A DNA stretch of 64,000 nt from assembly GCA_002914845.1 (NCBI GenBank), contig JXTC01000162.1:124001-188000 (forward strand), given 5' to 3'. Positions 47,377 to 59,164 of the stretch are shown here, piece after piece. Every line of letters begins with the position of its first letter. Position 1 is the first letter of the stretch. The notes beneath the pieces were generated by a model. The model was not told the origin of the DNA and did no database searches. It saw nothing but the letters and a program-made list of their open reading frames with translations. The position numbers were made by a program, and so were the translations under genes. This stretch comes from Trema orientale (Eukaryota > Streptophyta > Magnoliopsida > Rosales > Cannabaceae).

Positions 47377-47787
47377 GACCATCTCCAATCCGATCTCTAT
47401 TTTGCAGTAGTCAAAACTCTAAAATGCATCGATTTTGTTCTATATTTTTTTTCCATTTCTAACTCATTATTCCAAATATTATACGCACAAAATATTTTCT
47501 ATACTAAAAAGAATATTATTTACATCTTTTACCAAAATCTCATTTTTAAATATAAAATAGGCTTAAGGATATATGTGGGAATTAAACATTTAAAGGAGGC
47601 AATTTTGGAAGTTCGACAAAAAAAGAAAAAAAAAGTACAAATGCGCTATTGCTACAGTGCCACGCCATTAATGACGCAGCACTGTAGCAGCCTTCCAATT
47701 TAGCGCAAATAATGGCTCTCAGTTGGAGGGCCTTAGTTGTGCTATATTGATCAAAAGTGGCAAAATGCCGCTCGGTTGGAGATGCCC
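47377..47787. mobile_element. PIF/Harbinger MITE, 411 bp, TAA target duplication, relative of the 4.1-kb element
   Basis: Left end GACCATCTCCAATCCGATCT, right end (reverse complement) GGGCATCTCCAACCGAGCGG. TAA lies at 47374-47376 and 47788-47790. The left 200 bp align by eye with 22765-22960 (TCTATTTTGCAGTAG, CTCTAAAATGCA, AAAAAGAATATT). The right part matches 26640-26765, including the palindrome GCTACAGTGCC...GCACTGTAGC (47651-47688). It is a clear internal-deletion derivative. It lies about 350 bp upstream of the repeat-protein gene. Confidence 0.9.
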
Positions 47788-47790
47788 TAA

Positions 47791-48295
47791 GTGTAAAAAT
47801 ACATATATTGATATATTGAGTCATAGAGCCATATAAAGAAAAAAACATATAGGCATTATTATAATGTTAAAAAAAAAATACACACTCTAATTTTCCATGG
47901 CAAACTTGTAATGCACATAAGCTAATGAAGAAATTTGATTTTATATCGTAAAGTTTCAAAAAGAAATTTTGAAAAATCATGGATTTTAAATTTTTTGGAA
48001 AATATACTAGATTTCTTTGAAAAAAATATCACTTTGAAAATATTTATAAAAAAATCTATTTTTTCCAATTGATTAGATATTTCAGATAACTGGTCAAGTT
48101 GCTTGAGATGACTATTCACCTTAAGGAACTCAATTAATTATCCCAAATAATCCAACTAGTTACATTGAGTATATTTGAAAAATATAAATTTTTAATAAAA
48201 TTTTGTATTTTTCTTAATAAATTTTTAAAAATGATAGTATTTTTTATAAATACTTTTAAAAATAATATTTTTCTAATCAATACAAAATTTTTTGG
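47791..48295. other. Intergenic AT-rich spacer
   Basis: No gene. Short AT-rich inverted motifs only. Confidence 0.4.
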
Positions 48296-48705
48296 GAAAA
48301 GTTCATAAATACTCGTTTTTAAAATCATATTTTCATAAATACCCGTTTTTTATTTTTATTTCATAAATACCCGTTTTTATACCTTTTTTTTTGAGAAATG
48401 TAGACCACCACTGTTTTACACATAAAATGTAGACCATGGTATATATTTCATACATTAAATGTATACCGCGGTCCACATTTCATGAATAAAATTTACACTC
48501 AAAATTGACACATATTTTAAAATGTGTACCGTTCATATTTTACACATGAAATGTGTACCTCATAGATAAAATTTACATTGTAAATGTGGACCACTCATAT
48601 TTTTCATATGAAATGTGGACCGTAAAAAGAGTATTTTTGAAAGAAGTTTTAAAAACGGGTATTTTTGAAATAAGTTTTAAAAAACGGGTATTAGGTGTAA
48701 TTTTC
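48296..48705. repeat. Foldback structure with inner GTGGACC-containing repeats
   Basis: Outer arms: TTTCATAAATACCCGTTTTTT copies on the left (48311, 48330-48375) and AAAACGGGTATTTTTGAAATA copies on the right (48650-48690), each arm itself a small tandem repeat. The centre has several copies of a roughly 45-bp motif around ACACATGAAATGTGTACC / CATATGAAATGTGGACC. Flanking target copies were not identified. Confidence 0.6.
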
Positions 48706-51651
48706 ACAAATTTTTTAAACAGCTTAACCCGTTCAGGATTTTTCAATTTTTTGGACTTTAAATCTAGAATTTTGCAAGAAGCCCTCAGCTAATTTCAAGG
48801 TTTAGGTACTCTAGGCTCAGTCTTTTTTCAGTTAAACATTCTTGAGTAGATATATCAAGGTGTACACACTCTAAAGGCCTATTTGGTTAGAGGTAATAGA
48901 ATGGAAAGGAAAGAAAAATATTTCAAAAATGCCTAATTCCATTATTTGGTTAGTAAGCTAAAAAAAAAAAAAAATACTTCCAATGGACAAGCAATTTGAT
49001 GGAATTTTATTCTACCCAAGGTTGGGTAGAATATGGTGAAATACAATTTCATTCACATTGGACCCTTTTTATTTTTACAAATTAACCACTTGCTCATACA
49101 ACTTCATATAGTCTCAACCAACGAAAAAACTAGAACACCATTCCACCATCTACACGAGGTCTATCACCAACCCTTTCCTATGTACACATTGCTGCTGACC
49201 TTCCTCCGTGGATGTTCATTCGTCGACGCTAAAGAAGGTTAGTCATCATCACTTTCTTAAAATTTTTGTATTAACATTTCTTCTTTTTTCTTTCTGGGTA
49301 TGATTCAAATTGAAAATGGGTGAATTTGATTATGTTTTTTTTTGTTTATTTGTACATGTTTAATCAAAATATAAGATGCGTTTTGATGATTTTTAGTATA
49401 TTTGTCGAATTTGGTGATGAAACGGATTTGGTGCTTCAGTGATTTTGGATGGGTTGAGTGATTGAGAATGAAAACTTTTTTTTTTTTCTTACACATCTAG
49501 TGAAAAAGTATATCATTTAGACCATATATTTTAGATCCTATATTTCATTTAGGGTATAGTGGTATATCTAGTATATATAAGTGTTATATGTAATTAAATT
49601 GATTATTATATGGGACTGAAAAAAAAAAAAAAAACTACAAAATTTTAATTAAATATTTGGAGACAATAATGAAGAACTCAAATGTAAAGTTGTTATTACT
49701 CTTTAATTAATTTAATTTTTGGAGACAAATGTAAATTTAATCAAGCATGTCATCAACATTTTACTCTTTTTTTTTTTTTTTTCCAATCAAGTGACATATA
49801 GGGAATTGATAGCCTAATAGGTAATAAAATTCTAGGTTGTTTTAATGATGAAAAATATAATTACAAGTATTTTTCTTGATATTTTAGAAAGATAATGACA
49901 TGAAAATATCTAGAATTTTAAATTTTTTGCAAAATTAACATGATTTTTGAATACTTGTAAATTAATATCCTGACTGAATTTTGCAAAATAATACACTGAT
50001 AAATGAAAAAAAAAGTTAAAACTGTAGAATGGCCATAGTTTAGTGTATTTTATCGCAGCTAACCTCAAAAAATAATTACAAAATATTTTTTTGATAATAT
50101 ATATTTTTAAATATTTTAATAAGTTATGAGGGGTATTATATTTTTAACTTGCTCATGGCACAAATTTGTCAAAATTTTACATATCAGGGTACTAACTTGC
50201 ATAATTTAAAAGTAAAAATATTAATTTGTAAGAATTTGGAATGCTAGGGTATTAATTTTTATGGTTTCAAATGTGAGGATTAATTTGTAAAAATTCAAAA
50301 ATAGGTAAGTTTTTGTAGAAAATTTTAAAACCATGGTATTTTTATGTCATTATGATAATTTATATAGGTTTTTTTCCAGTCGAAATTGGTTAAAACAACA
50401 TTTTCTTTTTCCTGGAAGGGAAATTATAAAAATACTTTGTGTAATTCTCCAAAGAAAGAAAGGGAAAAAAAAAACAAGGGTCATGCCTTGAGTAGTGGGT
50501 CGCGTAACCCACACTATCTACAAGCCTGGGTTAACCTTAGGTTCTTATGAATTTGGGAAAAGTACATAGATACTTTTTTTTTTTTAAGCATATTCACGTT
50601 GATATCTCATTTTAATACAGCCGTTTTATAACCCATTTTTTGGGAATTATATACCATACGTATAAATGTAAGCATAGGTTTACATTTTTATGTATAATAA
50701 AGTACACTAAAACCCGGGTATACATTAATTGATGTTTGAAAAAAAATTGAAAACTTTGAAATATTTTATTTTTGTTTAAGTGGAGCTGGCCCTTACAGTC
50801 ATCGTAGAAAGCCGTGGTTGACATCTTCCTAAAGAGCAATTCTGCCATCTTGATAAAACCATCTAGAAAAAGTAAATTGAATTTTGTGAGTCGTATTGTT
50901 TGTTAATGTTGAATGTAATGCCATTTTCTACTTCATTTCTTATATGTACCTAAATTGTATTATTAAAGTTATTTATTCACAATATTTTGTCATTTAACAT
51001 TTTCCCTACCTGAAAGGGCCGAAGAGGTGCATGTAGGAGTGACAACTCGTGTTAACAGGTCGTGTTCGTGTCGTATCAATATATATGTATAACCAAGGAT
51101 AAAGCCATGATTTTTATCTATTTTATGAGGGTTATTTTGTATTTTTCTATTTTTTAGTAGGTGCTTTGTAAATAATTTTGACTAAAAAAATTATAAATAT
51201 ACGTAAATTATTGAGCTTTTTTAAAGGAATAAGAAAATTGAAGCCCCCACTGGCCATAAAGTGGCTCTGTCCCTGTGTATAATAATATATACTTCAACCC
51301 GAATACGATCCGTATAACTTGTTTATTCAAATAAATTATACTCGGGTAAGTTAAACCGGCCTCGTTGACCTGTTTTATCTAAATTAGCTAAAATATATTT
51401 TTTTAACACATTTAACATAAATTCATACATGTTTTATAACCTTAAGACATAAATATTTACTAAAAATAAATCGATATTATATAAAATCTCAATATATATG
51501 CATAATAAAGTCTATAAAATACAAAAAAAAGTCTAAACATATATAATAAAAAAATATTATAATTTACAAATAGATATTATATAGGTCATAAAGGGGTTGA
51601 TCTGAAATTGATTTGTTTAATAAACAAGTCATTGTGTGTCAGTTCCGGATT
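48706..51651. other. Intergenic, no gene seen
   Basis: AT-rich. A MITE-like end GGCCTATTTGGTTAGAGGTA occurs at 48874, but its partner end was not found. Poly-T runs at 49476, 49767 and 50574. Near 51037-51100 and 51290-51640 there is text such as GTTAACAGGTCGTGTTCGTG, typical of a degenerate hAT-like repeat. Confidence 0.4.
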
Positions 51652-54600
51652 TGTGATGTTACGCCCTAGCACCGGATATGTACGTATAAGACAGCTCGAC
51701 AGGCGTTGGATCCGTCTTAGCGGACGAGAGGTACGAGACGGCACTTATTTTAGCGGAAAAGAAAAGAAAGAAACAAAAAATTAAAACCTAAAACTACAAA
51801 TTACAGTTGTCGCGTTTGTACGCTACATTAATATAAACCATAGTTCAAGTTAATAAAAAATAATGCAGAAAACAAATAAACATAGCATATGAGATCAATT
51901 TAAACCCTAAACTTATCGACTACAGGTCGGGCTCATATGCACAAAACTTAGTACGAGTGGACATACTCTTTGGCTCCATAGTTGTCATCATCAAATGTAA
52001 TTTGCTTACCTACAACATAGGGTAAGGAGTGAGCTTAGGAGCTCAGTAAGCAAAGATGGCCTATAAGTCTAAGTGCAATGCATCATAGCACATATAACTA
52101 GATTATTCAACATAAAGCATAATATTCATCATATGACATAAATGATGGCATGCTCATTCATTGATATATGTGCGATGAAATTTCTAGGGCCCCGATGGTA
52201 CTGCTACCGGCTTAACATAAAGATACATCTTATTATCATATTTCATCATATATAATATCAACATATCATATTCGTACTTGACTAAGTAGGACTTACGGGG
52301 CCACCCTACTGTTGCCTTGGTCAAGGCTCAAGGGTCGTATTTCAAAATATCATATTCATTCCCATCATAAAATTTTTCGGAGAATAATTAAAGTATAAAA
52401 GGATGTCACAAAACCCCAATCCCGTAATGGACCTGTAGTACCATTATACTCTATATGTTATGCCAATGCAATTCATGCAAATATTACAACAAGAATCTCA
52501 ACGTATCAATAGGTATGTATTTATGGCTAAACATAATGTGAAATTAACATATGACAGTGTCAATTTCCATATGACAGTGTCAATTTCTATAGTTTTGTAA
52601 TTCATAAGTATACTTATTCATAAAAATCTCTCAATGTAATTGCAATATAAGAAAGCATTATCCATAAATATAAAAATCATGACATCATGTCAACAAAGCA
52701 TATGAAAGAATTAACCATCAACTATGTAGGATTCAAGGTGCATGGAAGTATAAATACCATTTAACAACACATGCATCCCTATGTTATAGTTTTTTTTTTT
52801 TTGATAAAATGCTACCTAGAGGAAATATCTTAGAAATCTGATAGGACAAGAGACTAAGAAATCCTCCGGTAATTTAATAAAATAAAATAAAAAGAAATGT
52901 ACATAATGTTAAGAAAGAAATAATTCTCAAGAAGGATTAAGGTAGCAACTGAAAAACAGAAAAGAGAAGCCCTAGGAAGAGCCAAATAGCTCTGTCAAAA
53001 CAAAAATATTGTTTCTACCTCCTAATAATATCTCAGTAAAAAAACTTTTTTGCGTAAAATCTAAAGGGAAAAAATATAAAAAGGAAAAAGAGCACATTGT
53101 GTTACAGTGTGAGCCACTAAGAAAAACGAAAATTACATAGTCTAAAAAAGTCTTCATTGATCGCTGCATGGATGAAGGTAGGAGCAGTATGCCACTAAGT
53201 TAGAGCTTGAATACTCGTAGCTAAAAGCTAAAATATCCGCAAGAAAATCTTCTTCTCGATAGATGTGGGACACATAAAAGTTAGGACTAAAAATCTGTCT
53301 CGGGTAAAAATTAGAAGTTTTGACTATCAATTTGAAAAATTCATATCTCCCTCTACAAATATGATTTTTGAGTGATTCAGAGTCCTACATGACCATTTAA
53401 GAGTCCATTTTATGCTCGTAAAATAGTTTTTAAAAATAAAATTTCAATAATTCACAAGAGATGAAAATATAGAGATTGCTACTAGTGAAGGTATCAAAAC
53501 AGTTTTTCAACAACATAGCATATTCAATATTTCATGTTAAATCATATATAACTTAATTTTTGGTCATCTTAGTCTCTTTAGATAGACCAAAGAACATGAA
53601 TTTATATACTTTAAACTCATATTTGATTAGCTAAGGGAACTCATGAAAAACTTTTACCATTTACCCAAAGCTACTAAAACAACAATTTGAAACATGCATG
53701 TTAAGACCAAGTTTTTCATATTATAATCCCTATATAAATATGATTTTCGAGGAAGTACACAACAAAACTATAAGGATAAAGATTCATAATAGATAAGAGA
53801 AACGAAATTACTCAAACCATGCATATAACTCACTGAAACTAACTAAATAAAAAACTAAATTTGTCATATAATATACACTAACTAAATAGGCCCTTGAAAA
53901 TCATAATTTTGAGGATTAAAACATAGCTAGAAACCATATCTTAGCTGCTATGAAGTTTAGTGTAAGTAATAATAGATAAGTATATACAATATATAAGGTT
54001 ACAAAATAATTATAACAAATATTTATAATAAACTTTAAAATAAAATTTAAAGTTACCAAAAGTTTACTCCAATATGCTTAGTACGAAACTTGAATTGTTC
54101 ACAAAAAGTGAAAATTTCATGCAAAATAGTAACTACGTTAATAATCGAGACTTGTGTAACACATGGAGTACTTAAAACTGATTTGCTCCCTCTGGTAGAA
54201 TGCTTGAGGATTTTGCTAGCATCACTTTCCCAGGATACGACGACAAAGAGTAGTAAATAAAGCACTAACACCTCCATTCTATAAACTAGATTACTACGAA
54301 CTCCAACACACTAAAAATTCTAGCTACGAAATTCTTAAATACTCGAATAACTATAGCTAGAAACTGAAAACTCTAGGCAGTAGAAAGAACTAGAGAGAAA
54401 ACTAGAGAGAAGAGGAAGGCTCAATTTCGTTTTTTTGATGTGTGAAATGAGGAGGAGGAGGTCTCCTTTTATAGCTTCTGAAATGGGAGGTTACCATATT
54501 TGCTCTTAATGGATATTATTCTCATAAAGCCAAAAATAGTTGTTATGAAGCTAAAGCCTGCCCAAAACGCCCAGAAAGCTATCCACAAATGCTAGGCAGT

Positions 54601-55812
54601 TTTTCTGAAACTGCAGTCTTAATTCATATGAGAAATATGGCAGCTTTCAGGTTTAAAGCAAGGTGAACGTTACAAAGCATCGTAATTAAATTATTTTATG
54701 AAGCAAAAACGTAAAAATGAAAGGGAAAAAAAAATGGATTACAACAAAAAGCTGGGTTTACTATGGTCCAATTTTTGACCTAGTATTCATGTCTGTAGGT
54801 GTAGGTACACATGAGCCCATGCAAATTCAGGCCCCAAGTCCGATGATTTGCATCCCCAATGCTTGTGTCTGAGAGAACATCTATGGTAGTTATTCTTACT
54901 ACCATCGCAAAACTTGAGCCTACATATACTACTTGATCCAAGTATTTCCTACCAATGTGGGACTCAAGCATTTTTATTTTATTTTATTTTTTTATTTCAA
55001 TGGTGTACTTTTGAGTAACAATTTTTCATTCATCCGTACACCATTTTGAGCGTGTGAAATGAGATCGATATTCTCGCGGAGGAGTCTTTTGGCAGGTTAT
55101 GAATTTTTTTTTTAATAGAGAGAAGAAGGAGAGAGGGAGAGCGATACGATTTCTGAGTTTGGAGATGGAGAGGAAGAGAAGGAGATGTATGCTTTAAGTA
55201 ATGGAGATCATGAGTGGGAATGGAGAATTAATAGGCTGCATAAAGAAAATGTAGAAGAGGGGAAGGGGAAGACAAACTCTGTGTCTGACCTCTTGGCCAG
55301 ACCACACACGCTCTTCCCTTTTCTTTTTTTTCTTTTTTTTTTTTAAAAAAAAATCTCTTTCTAACTATTTACAAGTTTGCCATTATTGATAATGGGTCAT
55401 TAGGCTTCTTTAACAATATGGGCTTGGACTCATAAATTGAAAAATTTAACCTAATTATAACTACTAAAATTATTTTTATAATTTATTTACCCATTTTCAG
55501 ACATATAGATTAATTTATATACGACAAAATCATATTATACACATAAAATTGTCAAACAAGTTTAATACTTAATATAGAAACAAGCATATAAATCAATTCA
55601 ACCAAAACTAATAACAACAAGAAAAATAAAGTTCCATAGACTCAATTTGGAAATATGTTACGAATATTTTATTCGTGAAATAAAACGAAAGATCGCTCAT
55701 AATAACGTATTAAATCGACAAAATATTTGGATTTATATCATATAAACCTCGTGTTCGTACAATATACGCAAAGTCGTATTTTCATTTTGGTCTACTAGGT
55801 TAGGGCCTCACA
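51652..55812 (-). mobile_element. Probable long solo LTR or large retrotransposon derivative, 4.16 kb
   Basis: The block starts TGTGATGTTACGCCCTAGCA and ends CTAGGTTAGGGCCTCACA, so its ends are TGTGA/TCACA. It interrupts a repeat whose halves lie on both sides (GATCTGAAATTGATTTGTTT before, GATCAATCTGAACTCGACTC after). On the minus strand a TATA box (TATAAAAG, 54466-54473) is followed by a CT-rich leader, as in a U3-R boundary. No gag or pol domains are seen. No 5-bp target duplication was found. A poly-T with LINE-like text at about 52787-53290 suggests a nested LINE 3' end. Inference only. Confidence 0.45.
54053..54277 (-). other. 74-codon open frame with signal-peptide-like N-terminus, doubtful
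   Basis: Starts MEVLVLYLLLFVVVSWESDA, a strong hydrophobic signal-like segment, followed by SKILKHSTRGSKSVLSTPC. It lies about 190 bp downstream of the TATAAAAG on the same strand, so it could be transcribed. No family recognised, and it lies inside a probable LTR block. Could be chance. Confidence 0.2.
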
Positions 55813-55985
55813 AGTGGATCAATCTGAACTCGACTCATTTAATAAATGAGCTTGTGAGTTCAACATGATTTTAACCCGAACTCATTTAAGACAAACCTAA
55901 ACCCACTAACTCCATGCGAGTTTCGAGTCATGTTGTCGTGTCATATTACATGTTTCTAATATGTTTACTTATAAAAATAAAAAAT
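55813..55985. other. Right half of an interrupted repeat
   Basis: Sequence such as CTCATTTAATAAATGAGCTT and GAGTCATGTTGTCGTGTCAT resembles 51590-51650 and 51050-51075, on the other side of the 4.16-kb block. Probably a degenerate hAT-like repeat split by the insertion. Confidence 0.3.
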
Positions 55986-56238
55986 AATTATAAAAATACG
56001 GAGGTCATGTTTTTCTTTTTCTAATTTTCGTACGGTTTTTATTAGAAAAATATTATTTTTTAAATTTTTTTAGAAAAATACCATTTTTAAAATAGTTACT
56101 AGTTACTAGTTTCTGTAAACTGGTTACTAGTTATCAGTTATAAATACCTACGGTTACTAGTTACTATTTTAAAAAATAGTATTTTTCTAATAAGAACTGT
56201 ACCAGGTCTGAAAAACATAGCCCACTGTATTTTTCAAA
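55986..56238. mobile_element. Foldback element with GTTACTAGTTACTAG core
   Basis: Arms of about 95 bp: TAAAAATACGGAGGTCATGT, then GGTTTTTATTAGAAAAATAT on the left; TAGTATTTTTCTAATAAGAA, then AAAAACATAGCCCACTGTAT on the right. The loop has five copies of GGTTACTAGTTA-like text. No coding capacity; target duplication not resolved. Confidence 0.65.
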
Positions 56239-56728
56239 TTTTTTTGCATGGCCTTCGCTTCACTGAAAAGGAGGTAGGTCGCATAGTAATAACTAAAGAG
56301 GAAATTAGGTTGATTTAGCACTTCGTAGGGTTATCTTTTCACTCATAGTAGTTTCTTTTCAATATTTTGTCATTGTAAAGTTCTAAATTTTTTCCTAATG
56401 TTTTCTCAACTGATTGAGGTCACTGGAGGGTACTTGGGTACAAGAATTCTATACTTCTAATTATGGTTAATTATTATAGGACAAATATTGAATTTGAGAA
56501 CTGCTATTTATCAAAGAGTTGTTGTTAATTGTTGAGCTATTAAGATGGTCAGCTAAAATCATCAACCAATTTACTCAAAATACATGTACACATAAACGTA
56601 TATAGCTGTGCACACTATATATATAAGGGACGGATATAGTCCCCTCAACTGGACCGGTGTCATCCATGTTTTGACCAATACAGGTCATATTTTGGTAAAT
56701 ATAGATTGGTTAAAATATAACATGTGTC
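56239..56728. other. Intergenic, no gene seen
   Basis: Non-coding spacer. Ends with CATGTGTC (56721-56728), which would be the left target copy of the hAT element that follows. Confidence 0.4.
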
Positions 56729-57109
56729 TAGGGATGACAACGGGTCGGATATGGCTATCCCGTCTCCGTACCCGTGGGAAAAAATCAAATTCATACCCAC
56801 CCTATTTACCTGTTTAAGTTGGCGGGTTCGGGTATTACCCATACAGGTAGGCGGGTGCCCATACCTGGTAAAAAAAGAAAAATATACTATTTGAATAATT
56901 TGAAAAATAAAAAGAAGTATGAATTTAAAGAGGAAAAAAAATCCAATGACAATATCATATACTAAAATTAATAATACTTTAATAATACAACCTAATTTTT
57001 ATATATACATATTTATTTATTTACGTGCATTTTACATAAATTATATATATACCTAATATATATATTTTATTTTTTATGTATATAAATAATCGGGGGCCCG
57101 CCCCGTACC
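56729..57109. mobile_element. Truncated non-autonomous hAT element
   Basis: Left end TAGGGATGACAACGGGTCGG, related to the complete element at 17149. GC-rich subterminal part with CCCGT/ACGGG motifs, AT-rich core, then CGGGGGCCCGCCCCGTACCC of the right subterminal part. The right terminal repeat and second target copy are missing. The sequence passes directly into kelch-gene text at about 57110. Confidence 0.75.
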
Positions 57110-57385
57110 CGTGAAGAAGTAAGACAAAGTTAATGACATTGGCATGTGTTGGGAAGGCTTCCGGTGAGGGCTGACTCTGCAAATGGCTGGGGGCTGGCTT
57201 TCAAGGCCTGTGGAGAGGAACTTCTGGTTGTGGGTGGGCAAAGAGGTACCGATGGTGAAGGTATTGTTACTAACGCTTGGAACCCAAAGTCCGGTGTCAA
57301 GGATGGCACTTTGGATTGGAAGGTTCAAGATGTGAAGGAACATAATGGTGTCTTTGTATACAACTGTGCAGTTATGGATTGTTGA
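57110..57385 (+). pseudogene. 3' fragment of an F-box/kelch-repeat protein gene (SKIP11 / At1g26930 type)
   Basis: The frame from 57146 encodes [59 protein letters not shown] and ends [10 protein letters not shown] followed by a stop. This is the C-terminal end of plant F-box/kelch proteins. Before it, the same similarity continues in another frame (KK, stop, DKVNDI), so one codon became TAA and one base is missing near 57142. Only about 90 residues of a protein of some 400 remain. Roughly 200-250 bp downstream resemble the gene's 3' UTR. No poly-A tail was seen, so DNA-level capture or deletion is likelier than retroposition. It joins the broken hAT element directly. Confidence 0.8.
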
Positions 57386-59164
57386 AGATTCTTTTTTAGA
57401 TTAACACAAACGAAGGAACCAGTTTCTGCAGTCTGACCTGGCCCTTGTGGGTTCTATCCTGTGTATTGGATTGACTAGAATTAATTGTTGCTGAGACAAT
57501 GTTTCTCTGGCTGAGAATTTGGTTCCCTTTTCTTAACATTCCTGTATCGTGCCTGTCTTTCTTTGCATGCTACATAACATAAGATTTGCTTTTCAGGAAA
57601 TCAAAATAGGGTCAATCTGGTACGGTTGTGCTTTTCTTTTATATATTTTAAAGGTGCTTCTCATCCACAGCCAATTTACTTTTGTATGGAGCTTGAATTC
57701 GGATTTGAAGGGTTGAAAATTGAGAAAGAGCAGGAAGAAAAATGTGGTTGGTCCAACAGAAGGGGGACGTGCGAAATCAATTTTAGTTTGGCAAAACAAT
57801 ACCTATGAACAGGTGAAAAGAATAGGATTGGTACCTATATATATATATTTTGTTTAAAAGTAAATAAATGATAGAGATGTCATAAAAATATTGTTTGACA
57901 AATCTTTATTTTAAAACAAAATCATTTTGAAGCTATCAAAATTTGTTCACAAATAAAAATTATATAATATGCATGAATTAACTATTATTACATATAATTT
58001 TGTATGTGGATTAAATTTGCTGAGTAATGTCGAATTCGACCGCAAAACAAGAATGTTTTAAGTGATGTTGACAATAAAAGACGAAGGGTGAACAAAGTAG
58101 TTTTTTCTTTTTTCATTTATTCTTTTTTTTTTTCTCTTTCTTTCATTTTTATCGAGCAAAATAAAAGGGTGATTGTTTCAAAAGTGAGCTTCTATATATA
58201 ATGTATCAAAAATGAAAACATATATATATACATATATACCAATCTAGTAGGTTTTTTTTTTTTTTAACCTACCTACGGGGAGTGCTAGGAACAGCCGCTC
58301 CTTCAGACTCTTCCTCGGATGCCCATCTAGAAAACTAATACGCAGGAGTATTCATCCAATCCAATCCGCATTTTTTTAAATAAATTATATCCGATTTGCA
58401 CTAATGCGAATTTCAGAAAATATATCCAATCCAATCCACATAAAACCTTTTAACCGATCCAATCTACGAATATGCAGATTGGATTGATTACTTTAGATCG
58501 GTTACTTTTTTTAATCTTTTTTTTTAATAACAAATTTGTTATTATTATGCAAAAAATCTTAACAATAACATATTGAATTGGAAGAGAAAGTCTTCTAATA
58601 GATAAGCTAATTCTTCATTCCTAAAGCTATCCTAGTCAATCTACAAGTAAACAGATTGACTACAATGCAAGGGAAAAAAAAAAAGAAGCTAAATGCATTC
58701 AACAGTGAACAAATTATTAATGCACCTGACTCCAATAATTGGAGATTTTCGGTTAACATCTCTGACCAGTAGGATTACCAACCCTCATGTAGTTAGCAGG
58801 CTTATGAGCTCACTATGATCATCATTCTTAAAAACTTATAGTTGCCACATGTGTCTTTTACTTACTATGTGTATGTAAGCTATAGTATCCTACTGAAGGA
58901 GAAGACTATCAGTCTCCCTCCTTCGGTCTTCATAATTACTTCTTTTATTATATTTAATTTATTCTTTCTATATCATGATATCGTGATAAAAGAACAAAGA
59001 TCTAAATTTATAATAGGATAGATATAGAAAATCAGACAAAATAAACGATGTTCCTTTGGCCTTGTGATTCGATAAAAGTCATAAACAAAAGGCCACAGTT
59101 AAATGTTGAAAATAAGAAACAATAAAAAAACTAGTTAGTTTACAAATAAGATTTACTCAAACAC
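57386..59164. other. Intergenic: former 3' UTR of the kelch fragment, then repeat remnants
   Basis: Near 58345-58500 the text ATCCAATCCAATCCGCATTT / AATATGCAGATTGGATTGAT forms imperfect inverted motifs like those in degenerate hAT-type repeats. (TA)n at 57836-57848 and 58219-58236. No gene seen. Confidence 0.4.

Noticed and set aside
57144..57151. CATGTGTT as a second target copy of the truncated hAT element (left flank CATGTGTC)
   Set aside because: It is part of the kelch coding sequence (His-Val-Leu codons), has one mismatch, and is not next to a hAT terminus.
57074..57343. 89-codon minus frame opposite the kelch fragment
   Set aside because: Antisense shadow of the kelch exon.
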